A DNA stretch of 64,000 bases, from NCBI GenBank assembly GCA_049965715.1, contig JBMFWA010000001.1:62001-126000 (forward strand), given 5' to 3'. This DNA comes from JAKAFX01 sp049965715. GTDB lineage: Archaea; Thermoplasmatota; Thermoplasmata; Thermoplasmatales; Thermoplasmataceae. The notes below the pieces were generated by a model. The model saw only the letters and a list, made by a program, of their open reading frames with translations, did no database searches and was not told the origin of the DNA. Each line of letters starts with the position of its first letter. The stretch's first letter is position 1. Made by a program: the position numbers and the translations under genes. Of this stretch, positions 1 through 6,615 are shown piece after piece.

Positions 1-1
1 T

Positions 2-196
2 GTTGCAAATGTCAGTGCTACGATTCAGTTCGTTGTGCAGAATTCAGCAAATCTCTCTCAGTTCAAGTACATTAACGTAAGCTACGATTTACTCTACTAC
101 GATACCGGCTTCATAACGGCCAGCGGCATGCCAGTATTCCAGATATTTGAGGAGGTTTTCCACATCACAGGCACAAATGCACTGAACAAAGTATAA
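2..196 (+). CDS. 3' end of an unidentified protein gene (partial)
   Basis: An open frame enters from the left edge and ends with TAA at 194-196, giving the last 64 residues of a protein whose start lies outside the window. The peptide is rich in Val, Asn, Ser, Tyr and Phe, with alternating hydrophobic residues that suggest beta strands of a secreted or surface domain, and it ends in ...TNALNKV. No family is recognised. The stop is immediately followed by a palindrome and by the promoter of the next gene on the same strand, which fits a real gene end. The function is unknown, and only the frame and its end are supported. Confidence 0.5.
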   Translation, partial: VANVSATIQFVVQNSANLSQFKYINVSYDLLYYDTGFITASGMPVFQIFEEVFHITGTNALNKV

Positions 197-197
197 T

Positions 198-217
198 CCT
201 CTTAAGAGGATATATTT
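198..217 (+). promoter_or_regulatory. 12-bp palindrome fused to a TATA box
   Basis: CCTCTTAAGAGG at 198-209 is a perfect palindrome that runs directly into the TATA-like tract ATATATTTA (210-218). The TATA tract is 27-35 bases before the TTG start at 245, the right spacing for an almost leaderless transcript. A palindrome over the TFB-recognition side of a TATA box is a typical repressor site. Autoregulation by the winged-helix protein encoded next is the simplest inference. The palindrome could instead be a hairpin ending the upstream gene. Confidence 0.45.
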
Positions 218-244
218 ATCTCATTTTGTCCATTCATCTATTAA

Positions 245-565
245 TTGGCTGCTGATGATTTTCAAAGCTCTTTAAAGAGGCTGCTTTGGTGGACCTTCAT
301 TTCAACAAGAGGAGGAAATATGAGGTTAAAAATAATGAAATCAATACTGGATAGTCCAAAAAATGCCAACCGGCTTAGCTCAGATACAGGCGTTAATTAC
401 AGAACTATTGAGCATCATATCAAAATATTGCTTGCCAACAACCTGGTGACTGTGCAGGGAGAAGGTTATGGCAGGGTATATTTTCCATCTCCGCTACTGA
501 CCAAAAACTTTCATATATTCGAAGAAATATTAGACAGAGAAGGAACAATGAGGAGGAAAGACTGA
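245..565 (+). CDS. winged-helix (ArsR-like) transcriptional regulator
   Basis: This is a 106-residue DNA-binding protein. A helix-turn-helix spans about residues 28-75 (SDTGVNYRTIEHHIKILLANN), followed by a beta-wing with GYGRVYF. The N-terminal LLWW...TRGG stretch is conserved in a large family of small archaeal regulators, which supports the TTG start at 245 over the in-frame ATG at 320, although the latter has a strong GGAGG site before it. The next gene, a small membrane protein, begins one base after this stop. Such regulator/membrane-protein pairs are common in archaea and suggest a membrane-signal-responsive or self-regulating unit. The palindrome at its promoter is a candidate operator. 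The target genes are unknown. Confidence 0.8.
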   Translation: MAADDFQSSLKRLLWWTFISTRGGNMRLKIMKSILDSPKNANRLSSDTGVNYRTIEHHIKILLANNLVTVQGEGYGRVYFPSPLLTKNFHIFEEILDREGTMRRKD

Positions 566-566
566 A

Positions 567-851
567 ATGGGCCCCTTATGGTTGGCAAACATAATTCTGC
601 TATCTATTTCAACGGTTGTTTTTGCTGTTCTGCTCACCTCTTATGCCAGAAGTTACAGAAATATCCGGTCCAGTGCTTTTGGGGGAATTATGGCATTTAG
701 TTCTACACTTTTAGCAGAATCCATGGTTGCTGTTGTCATATATTACAATCTGTCACTCAGGTTCAGTTCTGACCTCGCGGCACTCCTTCTGGTGATAAAC
801 GCCATCTCACTTGTTGGCTACCTTTTCCTCTACAGATCACTGGACATCTAG
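567..851 (+). CDS. small three-helix membrane protein paired with the HTH regulator
   Basis: This 94-residue, strongly hydrophobic protein has three likely membrane helices (about residues 5-25, 38-60 and 68-90) joined by short basic or polar loops such as YARSYRNIRSS. An AGGAGG site lies a dozen bases before the ATG, inside the end of the preceding regulator gene, and the two genes are one base apart, so they are surely co-transcribed. Small membrane proteins follow this type of winged-helix regulator in many archaea. Whether they sense a signal, tether the regulator or do something else is not established. No catalytic motif is visible. Confidence 0.75.
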   Translation: MGPLWLANIILLSISTVVFAVLLTSYARSYRNIRSSAFGGIMAFSSTLLAESMVAVVIYYNLSLRFSSDLAALLLVINAISLVGYLFLYRSLDI

Positions 852-893
852 GATGAAGAACAGGTGTGTAAATAACTGGTAAACAGTCCAGAG

Positions 894-968
894 TGCTCCG
901 ACCGGGATTTGGACCCGGGTCGCCGGCTTGAAAGGCCGGTATGCTTGGCCGGACTACACCATCGGAGC
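894..968 (-). tRNA. tRNA-Glu (anticodon UUC)
   Basis: Read on the minus strand the gene starts GCTCCGA and closes with TCGGAGC plus discriminator A, giving a perfect 7-bp acceptor stem. The anticodon arm is CCGGC-CTTTCAA-GCCGG, with TTC in the anticodon position, and the T arm is CCGGG-TCCAAAT-CCCGG. All four arms fold without mismatch and there is no intron. CCA is not encoded. A TATA-like box lies 24-34 bases upstream (992-1002). Besides translation, tRNA-Glu feeds tetrapyrrole synthesis in archaea that use glutamyl-tRNA reductase. Confidence 0.96.
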
Positions 969-991
969 AAATTCAATGCCGTAGGAGTTCA

Positions 992-1002
992 CTTTATATT
1001 TA
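992..1002 (-). promoter_or_regulatory. TATA box of tRNA-Glu
   Basis: On the minus strand the tract reads TAAATATAAAG, which matches an archaeal TATA box, and it sits 24-34 bases before the first base of the tRNA at 968, the usual distance to the transcription start. Confidence 0.6.
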
Positions 1003-1182
1003 TCTTTGCCCGCGACACGAGTAATTATACCACTCTGCGAATAATCCAGTATCATCAGTTTTGATTAACGATACTGTTAATATATTAAGGTGAAATCATC
1101 CCAAAATGGAAGAAGGAGAACAGAAAAATATAGTCAACAAAAATGATAACTATGCATTAAAGTATTTGATAAGGTATTGACA

Positions 1183-1779
1183 ATGAAAGCCAGAGAGGTT
1201 TTGAACCTTCTGCAGATGTAGAGAAAAACGATCCATGTCCATGCAAAAGATGGCAGGATCAGATACACCGTAATGCCTGACAAGATGTACAATTACAACG
1301 AGGAGGATGTCTATAAAATTCTCAATAAAGATGTAAAAAGGAAAACCGTCATCTATGCGCGTGTCTCCATTTCCAAACAGAAGAATGATTTACAGAACCA
1401 GATACAGCAGTTGAAGCAGTGGTGTTTCATGAATGGAAATACAATCAGTGCAATATATTCTGGTATCGCTTCCGGGATATCATTTGAAAGGAGAAAAGGG
1501 TTCTTCGAGATGCTTGATGAGATCATGAACCATAAGGTTGAAAAGATAGCAATAATCTATAAGGACAGATTAAGCAGGGTCGGTTTTGAATTGTTTAAAT
1601 ACCTGTTTGCCAAATCCAGAACGGAGAACGTCGTTGTCTCTGAGATAGGCGATCCAAAACTTGATTCAGAAGAAGTCTTTGAGGAGATGTTTTCACTGTT
1701 GCACTGCTATTCCAAGAAGATGTATTCCAAGAGAAGAAACCATTCCATTGAGGTGGGATATGAAAACAACAAGAACTGA
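1183..1779 (+). pseudogene. tnpA: IS607-type serine recombinase TnpA with an in-frame stop
   Basis: From ATG 1183 the frame reads MKAREVLNLLQM, then TAG at 1219-1221, then RKTIHVHAKDGRIRYTV and on without interruption to 1779. The region before and after the stop matches the MerR-like DNA-binding head of IS607 recombinases, so one sense codon has become amber. The catalytic domain is present, with YARVS (nucleophile serine) near the recombinase start and DRLSR later. Translation from ATG 1273 would give a 168-residue protein without the DNA-binding head. The last bases overlap tnpB. It is probably inactive in targeting. Amber readthrough cannot be excluded but nothing here suggests it. Confidence 0.85.
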
Positions 1780-3004
1780 ACAAATCCATCTGAAGGAGAA
1801 TGAAACAGTCTCACGGATGTGCCATATATCCAAGAACCTGTACAATCAGGTCAATTACATCCTCAGGAACCAGTTCCTGAACCATGAGAAACTGATCGGA
1901 TACAGGGCGCTTGCAAAACAGTTTTCGAAACCATCAGGGATAGAAGATCATGACAACTTTCAGAAACTGCCGGCACAGACAGCACAATGGACCATAAAAA
2001 AGGTGGTACAGTCATGGAACTCATTCTTCAAAGCCATGAGAGCATGGAAAAAGCATCCCGATAAATTCGGAGGTATGCCAAAGCCACCGAAATACAAGAA
2101 CAGGGATGGTGAATTCATGCTAATATTCACCAATCAGCAGTGCCACATAAAGGATGGAATATTGAAATTTCCAAAGATAACGGGAATGGAGGTTAAAACC
2201 AGACTGAAGGATGTAGAACTGAGGGAGGTGAGGATAATTCCACAGGGAACAGGTTATACTGTGGAAATAGTATACGCGAAAGAGGCAACGGAAACGGTCA
2301 CAACGAAACCACAGAGAGTTATGGGCATTGACATCGGCGTAAGGAATCTTGTAACTATGGGAAACAGCATCTCTGAACAGGGGATTGCTGTAAGGGCAGG
2401 ATTGCTCAAATCGATAAACCAGTTCTTCAACAAGGAACTGGCAAGGCTCAGAAGCATAAACGATCTTCAGGGAAATGAGAAAAAGCAGACAGAACGGATA
2501 CAGAAACTCTTCATGGTACGGAACAGGAAAGTGAAGGACATCATGCACAAACTCAGCAGATCCATGGTGATGTACGCAAAGAATCTGGACATTGATACAA
2601 TTGTCATAGGCCATAATGATGGATGGAAGCAGGATGTAAACATGGGCAGGATAAACAACCAGAACTTTGTGCAGCTTCCATTCAGCACACTGATACAGCA
2701 GATTAAATACAAAGCCGAAGAGGTGGGAATCAATGTCATCATACAGGAGGAGAGCCACACAAGCAAGTGCAGTTTCCTTGATAATGAAGTGGTAGAACAT
2801 CATGACACGTACAAGGGGGAGAGAATAAGCAGAGGCACATTCCGATCTGCAACTGGAACACTAATACACGCCGATCTCAATGCATCGTACAACATAATAA
2901 AAAAGGCAATCCCTGAAGCTTTCGCCAATGGGATAGAGGGTATTGGGTTGTACCCACGAAGTTTAAGCATCAAAAAGATGATAACTTCCAAAGGTGGATG
3001 CTAA
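1760..3004 (+). CDS. tnpB: TnpB, RNA-guided RuvC-type nuclease of IS607
   Basis: This 414-residue protein starts at ATG 1760, preceded by GAGGTGGG, inside the end of tnpA. Longer upstream frames are tnpA shadows. Family landmarks are an N-terminal helical region with GGMPKPPKYK and FTNQQ, then RuvC-I GIDIGVRNL (Asp near 191), RuvC-II IIQEESHTSKCSF (Glu near 330) and RuvC-III HADLNASYNI (Asp near 372). All three acidic residues are present. The second Cys pair of the zinc finger is absent, as in other TnpB proteins with the TSKCSFLD signature. TnpB proteins cut DNA guided by a reRNA (omega-RNA) from the element's right end and help retain the element. The nuclease looks intact even though the recombinase does not. 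Confidence 0.92.
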   Translation: MKTTRTEQIHLKENETVSRMCHISKNLYNQVNYILRNQFLNHEKLIGYRALAKQFSKPSGIEDHDNFQKLPAQTAQWTIKKVVQSWNSFFKAMRAWKKHPDKFGGMPKPPKYKNRDGEFMLIFTNQQCHIKDGILKFPKITGMEVKTRLKDVELREVRIIPQGTGYTVEIVYAKEATETVTTKPQRVMGIDIGVRNLVTMGNSISEQGIAVRAGLLKSINQFFNKELARLRSINDLQGNEKKQTERIQKLFMVRNRKVKDIMHKLSRSMVMYAKNLDIDTIVIGHNDGWKQDVNMGRINNQNFVQLPFSTLIQQIKYKAEEVGINVIIQEESHTSKCSFLDNEVVEHHDTYKGERISRGTFRSATGTLIHADLNASYNIIKKAIPEAFANGIEGIGLYPRSLSIKKMITSKGGC

Positions 3005-3005
3005 C

Positions 3006-3665
3006 ATGGTTAACGGAAATCATAACCTAACTGCAAAGAGTAAAGAAATTCTTTCTGCTCTGAGGAAAAATGATCGGCTTTCTCTAACTTCCCTTAGTTA
3101 TATCTTAAAAGTTTCAAAAGTAGCAGTCATTAAAAGGCTGAAACCCTTGGAAAAGAGCAGGTTGGTGGAAAGGACGACAATTAAATCCGGAAGGGGGCGA
3201 CCGCAGATATATTATTCACTAACAAGCACAGGAAACAACGTATTTCCACGTAACTATGCTGATATTGTCACGGAAACTCTCCGCTACGTTGATGAGCATT
3301 TAGGAAGAGATCATGTGAGAAATATACTAACGATCAGGGAGCAGAAACTCGTGGAACCATATGCTAACGATTTGGATTCCATTAATCTGGAAAAAAGAAT
3401 TGATAAATTGTCGTCTCTGAGGGAGTCCGAGGGTTACATGCCTCAATGGTCCAAAAAAAGCAACGAAAGTTTCGAATTCCTCGAATTCAATTGCCCCATA
3501 ATTGCAATTTCAGGAAAATATATTGAAGCGTGTCAGGCAGAGAAAAATCTATTTTCAAAGGTTTTGGATGCAGAGGTAGAATCGACGCATAAGATTGTGG
3601 AGGGCAGTAGAGCCTGTAGATTCCTGATCATGGACAGGGATGACGCGATCAGGACCCGCCCCTGA
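3006..3665 (+). CDS. SufR-like winged-helix regulator with an Fe-S-type Cys/His set
   Basis: The product has 219 residues from ATG 3006; an in-frame GTG at 2994 would add four. The N-terminal HTH (about 8-75) ends in the wing SGRGRPQIYYSLT. The C-terminal part carries C163, C176, H195 and C204 in the contexts FNCPI, YIEACQAE, THKIVEGSRAC. This pattern matches SufR and related COG2345 regulators, where three cysteines hold an Fe-S cluster used to sense iron-sulfur or redox status. The start is two bases after the tnpB stop and its ribosome-binding site (AAGGTGG) lies inside tnpB, so expression may depend on the insertion element. Its 3' end overlaps convergent pelA by 17 bases. Targets are unknown. 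Confidence 0.8.
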   Translation: MVNGNHNLTAKSKEILSALRKNDRLSLTSLSYILKVSKVAVIKRLKPLEKSRLVERTTIKSGRGRPQIYYSLTSTGNNVFPRNYADIVTETLRYVDEHLGRDHVRNILTIREQKLVEPYANDLDSINLEKRIDKLSSLRESEGYMPQWSKKSNESFEFLEFNCPIIAISGKYIEACQAEKNLFSKVLDAEVESTHKIVEGSRACRFLIMDRDDAIRTRP

Positions 3666-4695
3666 ACCGGAGAATTGCAGCTATCCCCCCAAACTTCTGG
3701 AGCATAATCCCCGGCTCATCGATATCGCTGAATATGTGCATCTGCGATCCACTGTTCCTGGATTTTTCAAGACACTCCTGTCCCTTATCACTCCTGAATA
3801 CCTGTTCTGTCATCATGATAATTTCAGCCTCCCCATTTAGAACCGATTTCATGGTGTCTTCCATGCCATAGGTCGCGAGATTGTTCGTGTTCAGGTTTTT
3901 TAAGAATTGATCCATGATCTCCTTCTCTCTCCTTATCCTGGCAGATTTCAGTATCTTGAGAGATTCCTGATTCTCAAGAAACTCATATACTGCCCCCTCA
4001 TCATTCCGGTGCGACGGAAAGGAAAGAACCTGCATGCTCTTGAACAGGCCCCTGTCAGAGATGTATTTCATGAAATGATCCCTTGTGAAGCCAGGGCCAA
4101 GGATCACAAGAAAACTCACATCCCTGATTGGAAGAAGAATTTCTTCAGATATTCGCCTGAAGTAGTCATCTTCAGAATAATTGCTGTCGTAACTCTTTCC
4201 TGATTTTCCAGAATCAACATTTCCTATGTTCTGTATACCATAACTTCTCAGATCAAAGACAGAAGCTGACTCATCATCAATCGTGACGAATATAGCCTTT
4301 GTTGAGAATTTATTTTCCAGGGATTCCCTGAGCATGCGCTTCTCTCCATCGTTCCAGTTCTCCTTTATGATTTCTATGATGTCCCCGGCAGAAACCGATA
4401 CGGACTGATGGTCTCCAGATATACCCTCACCTGTGGAAACGACAGTACCAAGGAGTTTGAGGGACGAGGAGAACGCCCTGAAATCAAGGGACTCAGTCTT
4501 TATGGTCAGAAAGACCGGTTTCCTTGTCGTTTCCTTGGATCGGATCATGTCAGCCTGCTTCTCAACCCTTCTCATGACTGTTGCCCTGATTAAATCCCCT
4601 GGCCTGATGATGTTCTTCAGGTACCAGAGATCGTCCTCGTTCTCAATCTGGATTTTCAAGGCGCCAGTGGTCTTCTCCTCCTCAAGAATGCGCAT
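3649..4695 (-). CDS. pelA: Pelota (aPelota), ribosome rescue factor
   Basis: This 348-residue protein matches archaeal Pelota over its full length. The N-terminal Sm-like domain begins MRILEEEKTTG and contains DDLWYLKNIIRPGDLI. The central domain has LVILGPGFTRDHF and the C-terminal eRF1-like domain has ATYGMEDTMKSVLNGEAEIIMMTE and ends in ILRFRG. With aEF1A and ABCE1 it splits ribosomes stalled on mRNA ends. ATG 4695 is preferred over TTG 4710 because family members begin with M-K/R-I-L. It overlaps the end of the upstream Mut7-C gene by 14 bases, so the two are translated from one message. Confidence 0.95.
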   Translation of the reverse strand: MRILEEEKTTGALKIQIENEDDLWYLKNIIRPGDLIRATVMRRVEKQADMIRSKETTRKPVFLTIKTESLDFRAFSSSLKLLGTVVSTGEGISGDHQSVSVSAGDIIEIIKENWNDGEKRMLRESLENKFSTKAIFVTIDDESASVFDLRSYGIQNIGNVDSGKSGKSYDSNYSEDDYFRRISEEILLPIRDVSFLVILGPGFTRDHFMKYISDRGLFKSMQVLSFPSHRNDEGAVYEFLENQESLKILKSARIRREKEIMDQFLKNLNTNNLATYGMEDTMKSVLNGEAEIIMMTEQVFRSDKGQECLEKSRNSGSQMHIFSDIDEPGIMLQKFGGIAAILRFRGGS

Positions 4696-5128
4696 TCTGA
4701 ACCTCTGCAATTATTGTGTTCAAGTAAACAAGCATGTTATCATAATGAGTGCCTTTCCAGAAAGCCTTTTTGCAGTTTTCACACCAGTACACCTCCTCAT
4801 GCAGTTCCACAATTTTTTCCGGAATCACTCCGGTAAGCTCCGCGGACCTCCTTGGAACCAGAACAGCATTGCAGACAGGGCATCGTGAAAAGAACTTGTT
4901 TGGATCAGGTGGAAATCGTGAGAGAAACTCCTTCAGCTGGGAATCAATGTCCAGAGCTGAGATCATAACAAGTTTACCATATCTTCCCCTGAAACCCTTA
5001 TCTCTGGTAACAAGCCACAGATCATTCTTTCTGCATCTTTCCAGAATGTCATTATCTGTCATATCCGGGGAAGTGTATTCAACATCAAAGCCAAAAATTC
5101 GAAGCCATTTGCAAAGTTTTCCCAGCAT
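4682..5128 (-). CDS. Mut7-C RNase-domain protein (PIN-like, zinc ribbon)
   Basis: The protein has 148 residues from the only usable start, ATG 5128. MLGKLCKWLRIFGFDVEY and LVTRDKGFR match the PIN-like fold of the Mut7-C family (COG1656). RCPVCN near residue 82 and YWCENCKKAFWKGTHYDNM near the end form a zinc ribbon. Codons upstream of the ATG read KFKAD, the family's first strand with its conserved acidic residue, but no ATG, GTG or TTG precedes them before a TAG in frame. Either the annotated protein lacks a putative catalytic Asp or an unusual start is used. It is placed between ubiX and pelA. Its neighbour pelA and the PIN-like fold suggest a role in RNA turnover, which is inference. Confidence 0.8.
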   Translation of the reverse strand: MLGKLCKWLRIFGFDVEYTSPDMTDNDILERCRKNDLWLVTRDKGFRGRYGKLVMISALDIDSQLKEFLSRFPPDPNKFFSRCPVCNAVLVPRRSAELTGVIPEKIVELHEEVYWCENCKKAFWKGTHYDNMLVYLNTIIAEVQNAHS

Positions 5129-5144
5129 GTTATCTGCTTTGAAT

Positions 5145-5729
5145 TTATTCTCTCCATCTTCTGATGAGATTGTTTTCTACCCCCACTAGATCAAGTATTC
5201 TTGATACAATAAAATTTATCATGTCATCAGCGGTTTTGGGATGCGTATAATAACCCGGCATTGCAGGCGCTATAATGACGCCCATGGAAGATAGTTCTGC
5301 CATATTTCTGAGAGCAACAGTGCTCAGGGGGGTCTCCCTTGGAACAAGTATCATCCGGCGGCGTTCCTTCAGAGCTACAGACGCAACCCTGGTTATGAGC
5401 GTATCTGATATTCCGCTGTTTATCTTACCTAGAGTTGAGATGGAACAGGGAATAATTACAAAACTGTTGAAAATGAAGCTACCGGAGCTGATTCTGGCTG
5501 CAATGTCCCTATCATCATAAACATAATCAGCCAGCTTGTTCAGGTATTCCCTATCAATTCCAGTTTCTTCCCTGAGAACTATATCGGCGTGCTCGCTGAT
5601 CACAAGATGCTTCTCCACGCCAGTCAGGCTTTCCAGAAATCTGACAGCAAGGATAGAACCGGATCCTCCAGTGACTCCCACCACCACTCTATCTGTAATC
5701 ATAGATCTTACCAGATGGAAATGTTCCAT
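5145..5729 (-). CDS. ubiX: UbiX-type flavin prenyltransferase
   Basis: This 194-residue flavoprotein of the UbiX/Pad1 family joins a dimethylallyl group to FMN to make the prenylated FMN cofactor of UbiD-type decarboxylases. Visible landmarks are the N-terminal VGVTGGSGSILAVRFLE (FMN site), the central IIPCSISTLGKINSGISD and the C-terminal RETPLSTVALRNMAELSSMGVIIAPAMPGYY, all typical. ATG 5729 is taken as the start; ATG at residue 10 is possible. No UbiD partner is in this window. It lies 16 bases before the Mut7-C reading frame and probably shares its transcript. Confidence 0.93.
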   Translation of the reverse strand: MEHFHLVRSMITDRVVVGVTGGSGSILAVRFLESLTGVEKHLVISEHADIVLREETGIDREYLNKLADYVYDDRDIAARISSGSFIFNSFVIIPCSISTLGKINSGISDTLITRVASVALKERRRMILVPRETPLSTVALRNMAELSSMGVIIAPAMPGYYTHPKTADDMINFIVSRILDLVGVENNLIRRWRE

Positions 5730-5752
5730 TGCGAATAGAGATTAAAATGTTC

Positions 5753-6313
5753 CTACTTTTTCCGGTTAAAGATGAAATACAGTATGAAGACCGACGCAAC
5801 AATGGCAATTAGGGCCCCATATTCCTCGTAGATCTTATTGGGATTTTTTACAATAGGGACAGACCATGAAAAGCCTGGATAGGCTCCGGCGTTGAGAGCC
5901 TGGATATTGGTATATCCACTTATCTGAGACTGCTTGTTCTTGGTCATATTGAATGCTTTCGACATGTTGGCTATGCTTGGGAATCCTATTGTCGAAAGGG
6001 CAAGTATGAATTGCAGTCCATAAGGATTCAGCCCCTGGTAGCTGAGATCGAATATTATGAGATATTGAGTGAGGTTGGAAGACCAGTTGTATGAAACATA
6101 CGATGAATTATCATACACATCCTTGAAAAGACTGTTCCATTCAGAATTGGTAACAGAATAATGCACTGTTGATGAGACCCAGTAATTCACAGACGGAAGA
6201 GTTCCTGAAGGCGGGCTAAGCACAGGGGTGGAAGCAAAGCTTGTGCCTGTGCCACCCAGTATAAACATCAACGTCAGCGAAACGACACCCATTAGCAGTA
6301 CTTTCTTGTTCAT
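5753..6313 (-). CDS. secreted, C-terminally anchored protein of unknown function
   Basis: The 186-residue protein has a clear signal peptide (MNKKVLLMGVVSLTLMFILGG, then SFAST), a Ser/Asn/Tyr-rich outer part with several N-glycosylation sequons (NSS, NWS, NLT, NMS, NMT), and a C-terminal membrane helix (about 165-182) ended by the basic tail NRKK. This topology places the bulk outside the cell, held to the membrane. No enzymatic motif is recognised. A TATA-like tract on the minus strand near 6352-6360 fits a promoter about 40 bases before the ATG. It is followed by ubiX after 23 bases. Confidence 0.7.
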   Translation of the reverse strand: MNKKVLLMGVVSLTLMFILGGTGTSFASTPVLSPPSGTLPSVNYWVSSTVHYSVTNSEWNSLFKDVYDNSSYVSYNWSSNLTQYLIIFDLSYQGLNPYGLQFILALSTIGFPSIANMSKAFNMTKNKQSQISGYTNIQALNAGAYPGFSWSVPIVKNPNKIYEEYGALIAIVASVFILYFIFNRKK

Positions 6314-6615
6314 TGGAAATGCAACTGGAATAACCCAATGGAACTTCTCCTTAAATATTTTTCAATTGAGACAAAGTCAGCTATTCACTTCCCATCAAGT
6401 GTTAAATTTCTTTCAATATATTGATTTGTCCGCTGGCAGGCGGAAGTGAAACAGGGCGGATCGCATATCGGCTTCATGATGCCTGCATCTGTATAGTCGT
6501 TTGGATCAGCATGAAGGACAGGATACCCTGTGGCAGGAAGAGGTCAATATATCAATTACAGCCCTAAAATAATCAAGTCAAAGCACACAGTACCGATCAA
6601 TGTAGAACTAAAAGT
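6314..6615. other. 302-base intergenic spacer with a structured, GC-richer core
   Basis: No plausible gene is seen on either strand. The right-hand end of the 5753-6313 gene's promoter lies near 6360. Between about 6429 and 6545 base composition rises and several complementary segments nest: TCCGC/GCGGA (6429-6433 with 6440-6444), ACAGGG 6451-6456 with CCCTGT 6526-6531, and inside it CTTCATG 6472-6478 with CATGAAG 6510-6516. This could be an untranslated RNA or a control region; no known RNA family is recognised. A 5-bp hairpin (GAACT/AGTTC, 6605-6617) overlaps the stop of the next minus-strand gene. Confidence 0.5.

Larger units (their letters stand above)
1183..3004 (+). mobile_element. IS607-type insertion sequence (tnpA broken, tnpB intact)
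   Basis: A serine-recombinase gene of the IS607 type overlaps a tnpB gene, the standard IS607 arrangement. Coordinates given are those of the two genes. The true ends are not resolved, because IS607 elements lack terminal inverted repeats and leave no target duplication. The left end probably lies between the tRNA promoter (1002) and 1183. The right end would normally lie just past tnpB, but a regulator gene begins within two bases of the tnpB stop. The recombinase has a nonsense codon, so the copy is unlikely to move unaided. Confidence 0.8.

Noticed and set aside
1219..1221. TAG as a pyrrolysine codon in the IS607 recombinase
   Set aside because: Pyrrolysine is not expected in an aerobic acidophile without methylamine methanogenesis, no PYLIS-like context is evident, and a nonsense mutation is simpler.
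2120..2803. Long minus-strand open frame (227 codons) inside tnpB
   Set aside because: It lies entirely antisense to an intact, motif-rich tnpB, has no family features and no upstream signal.
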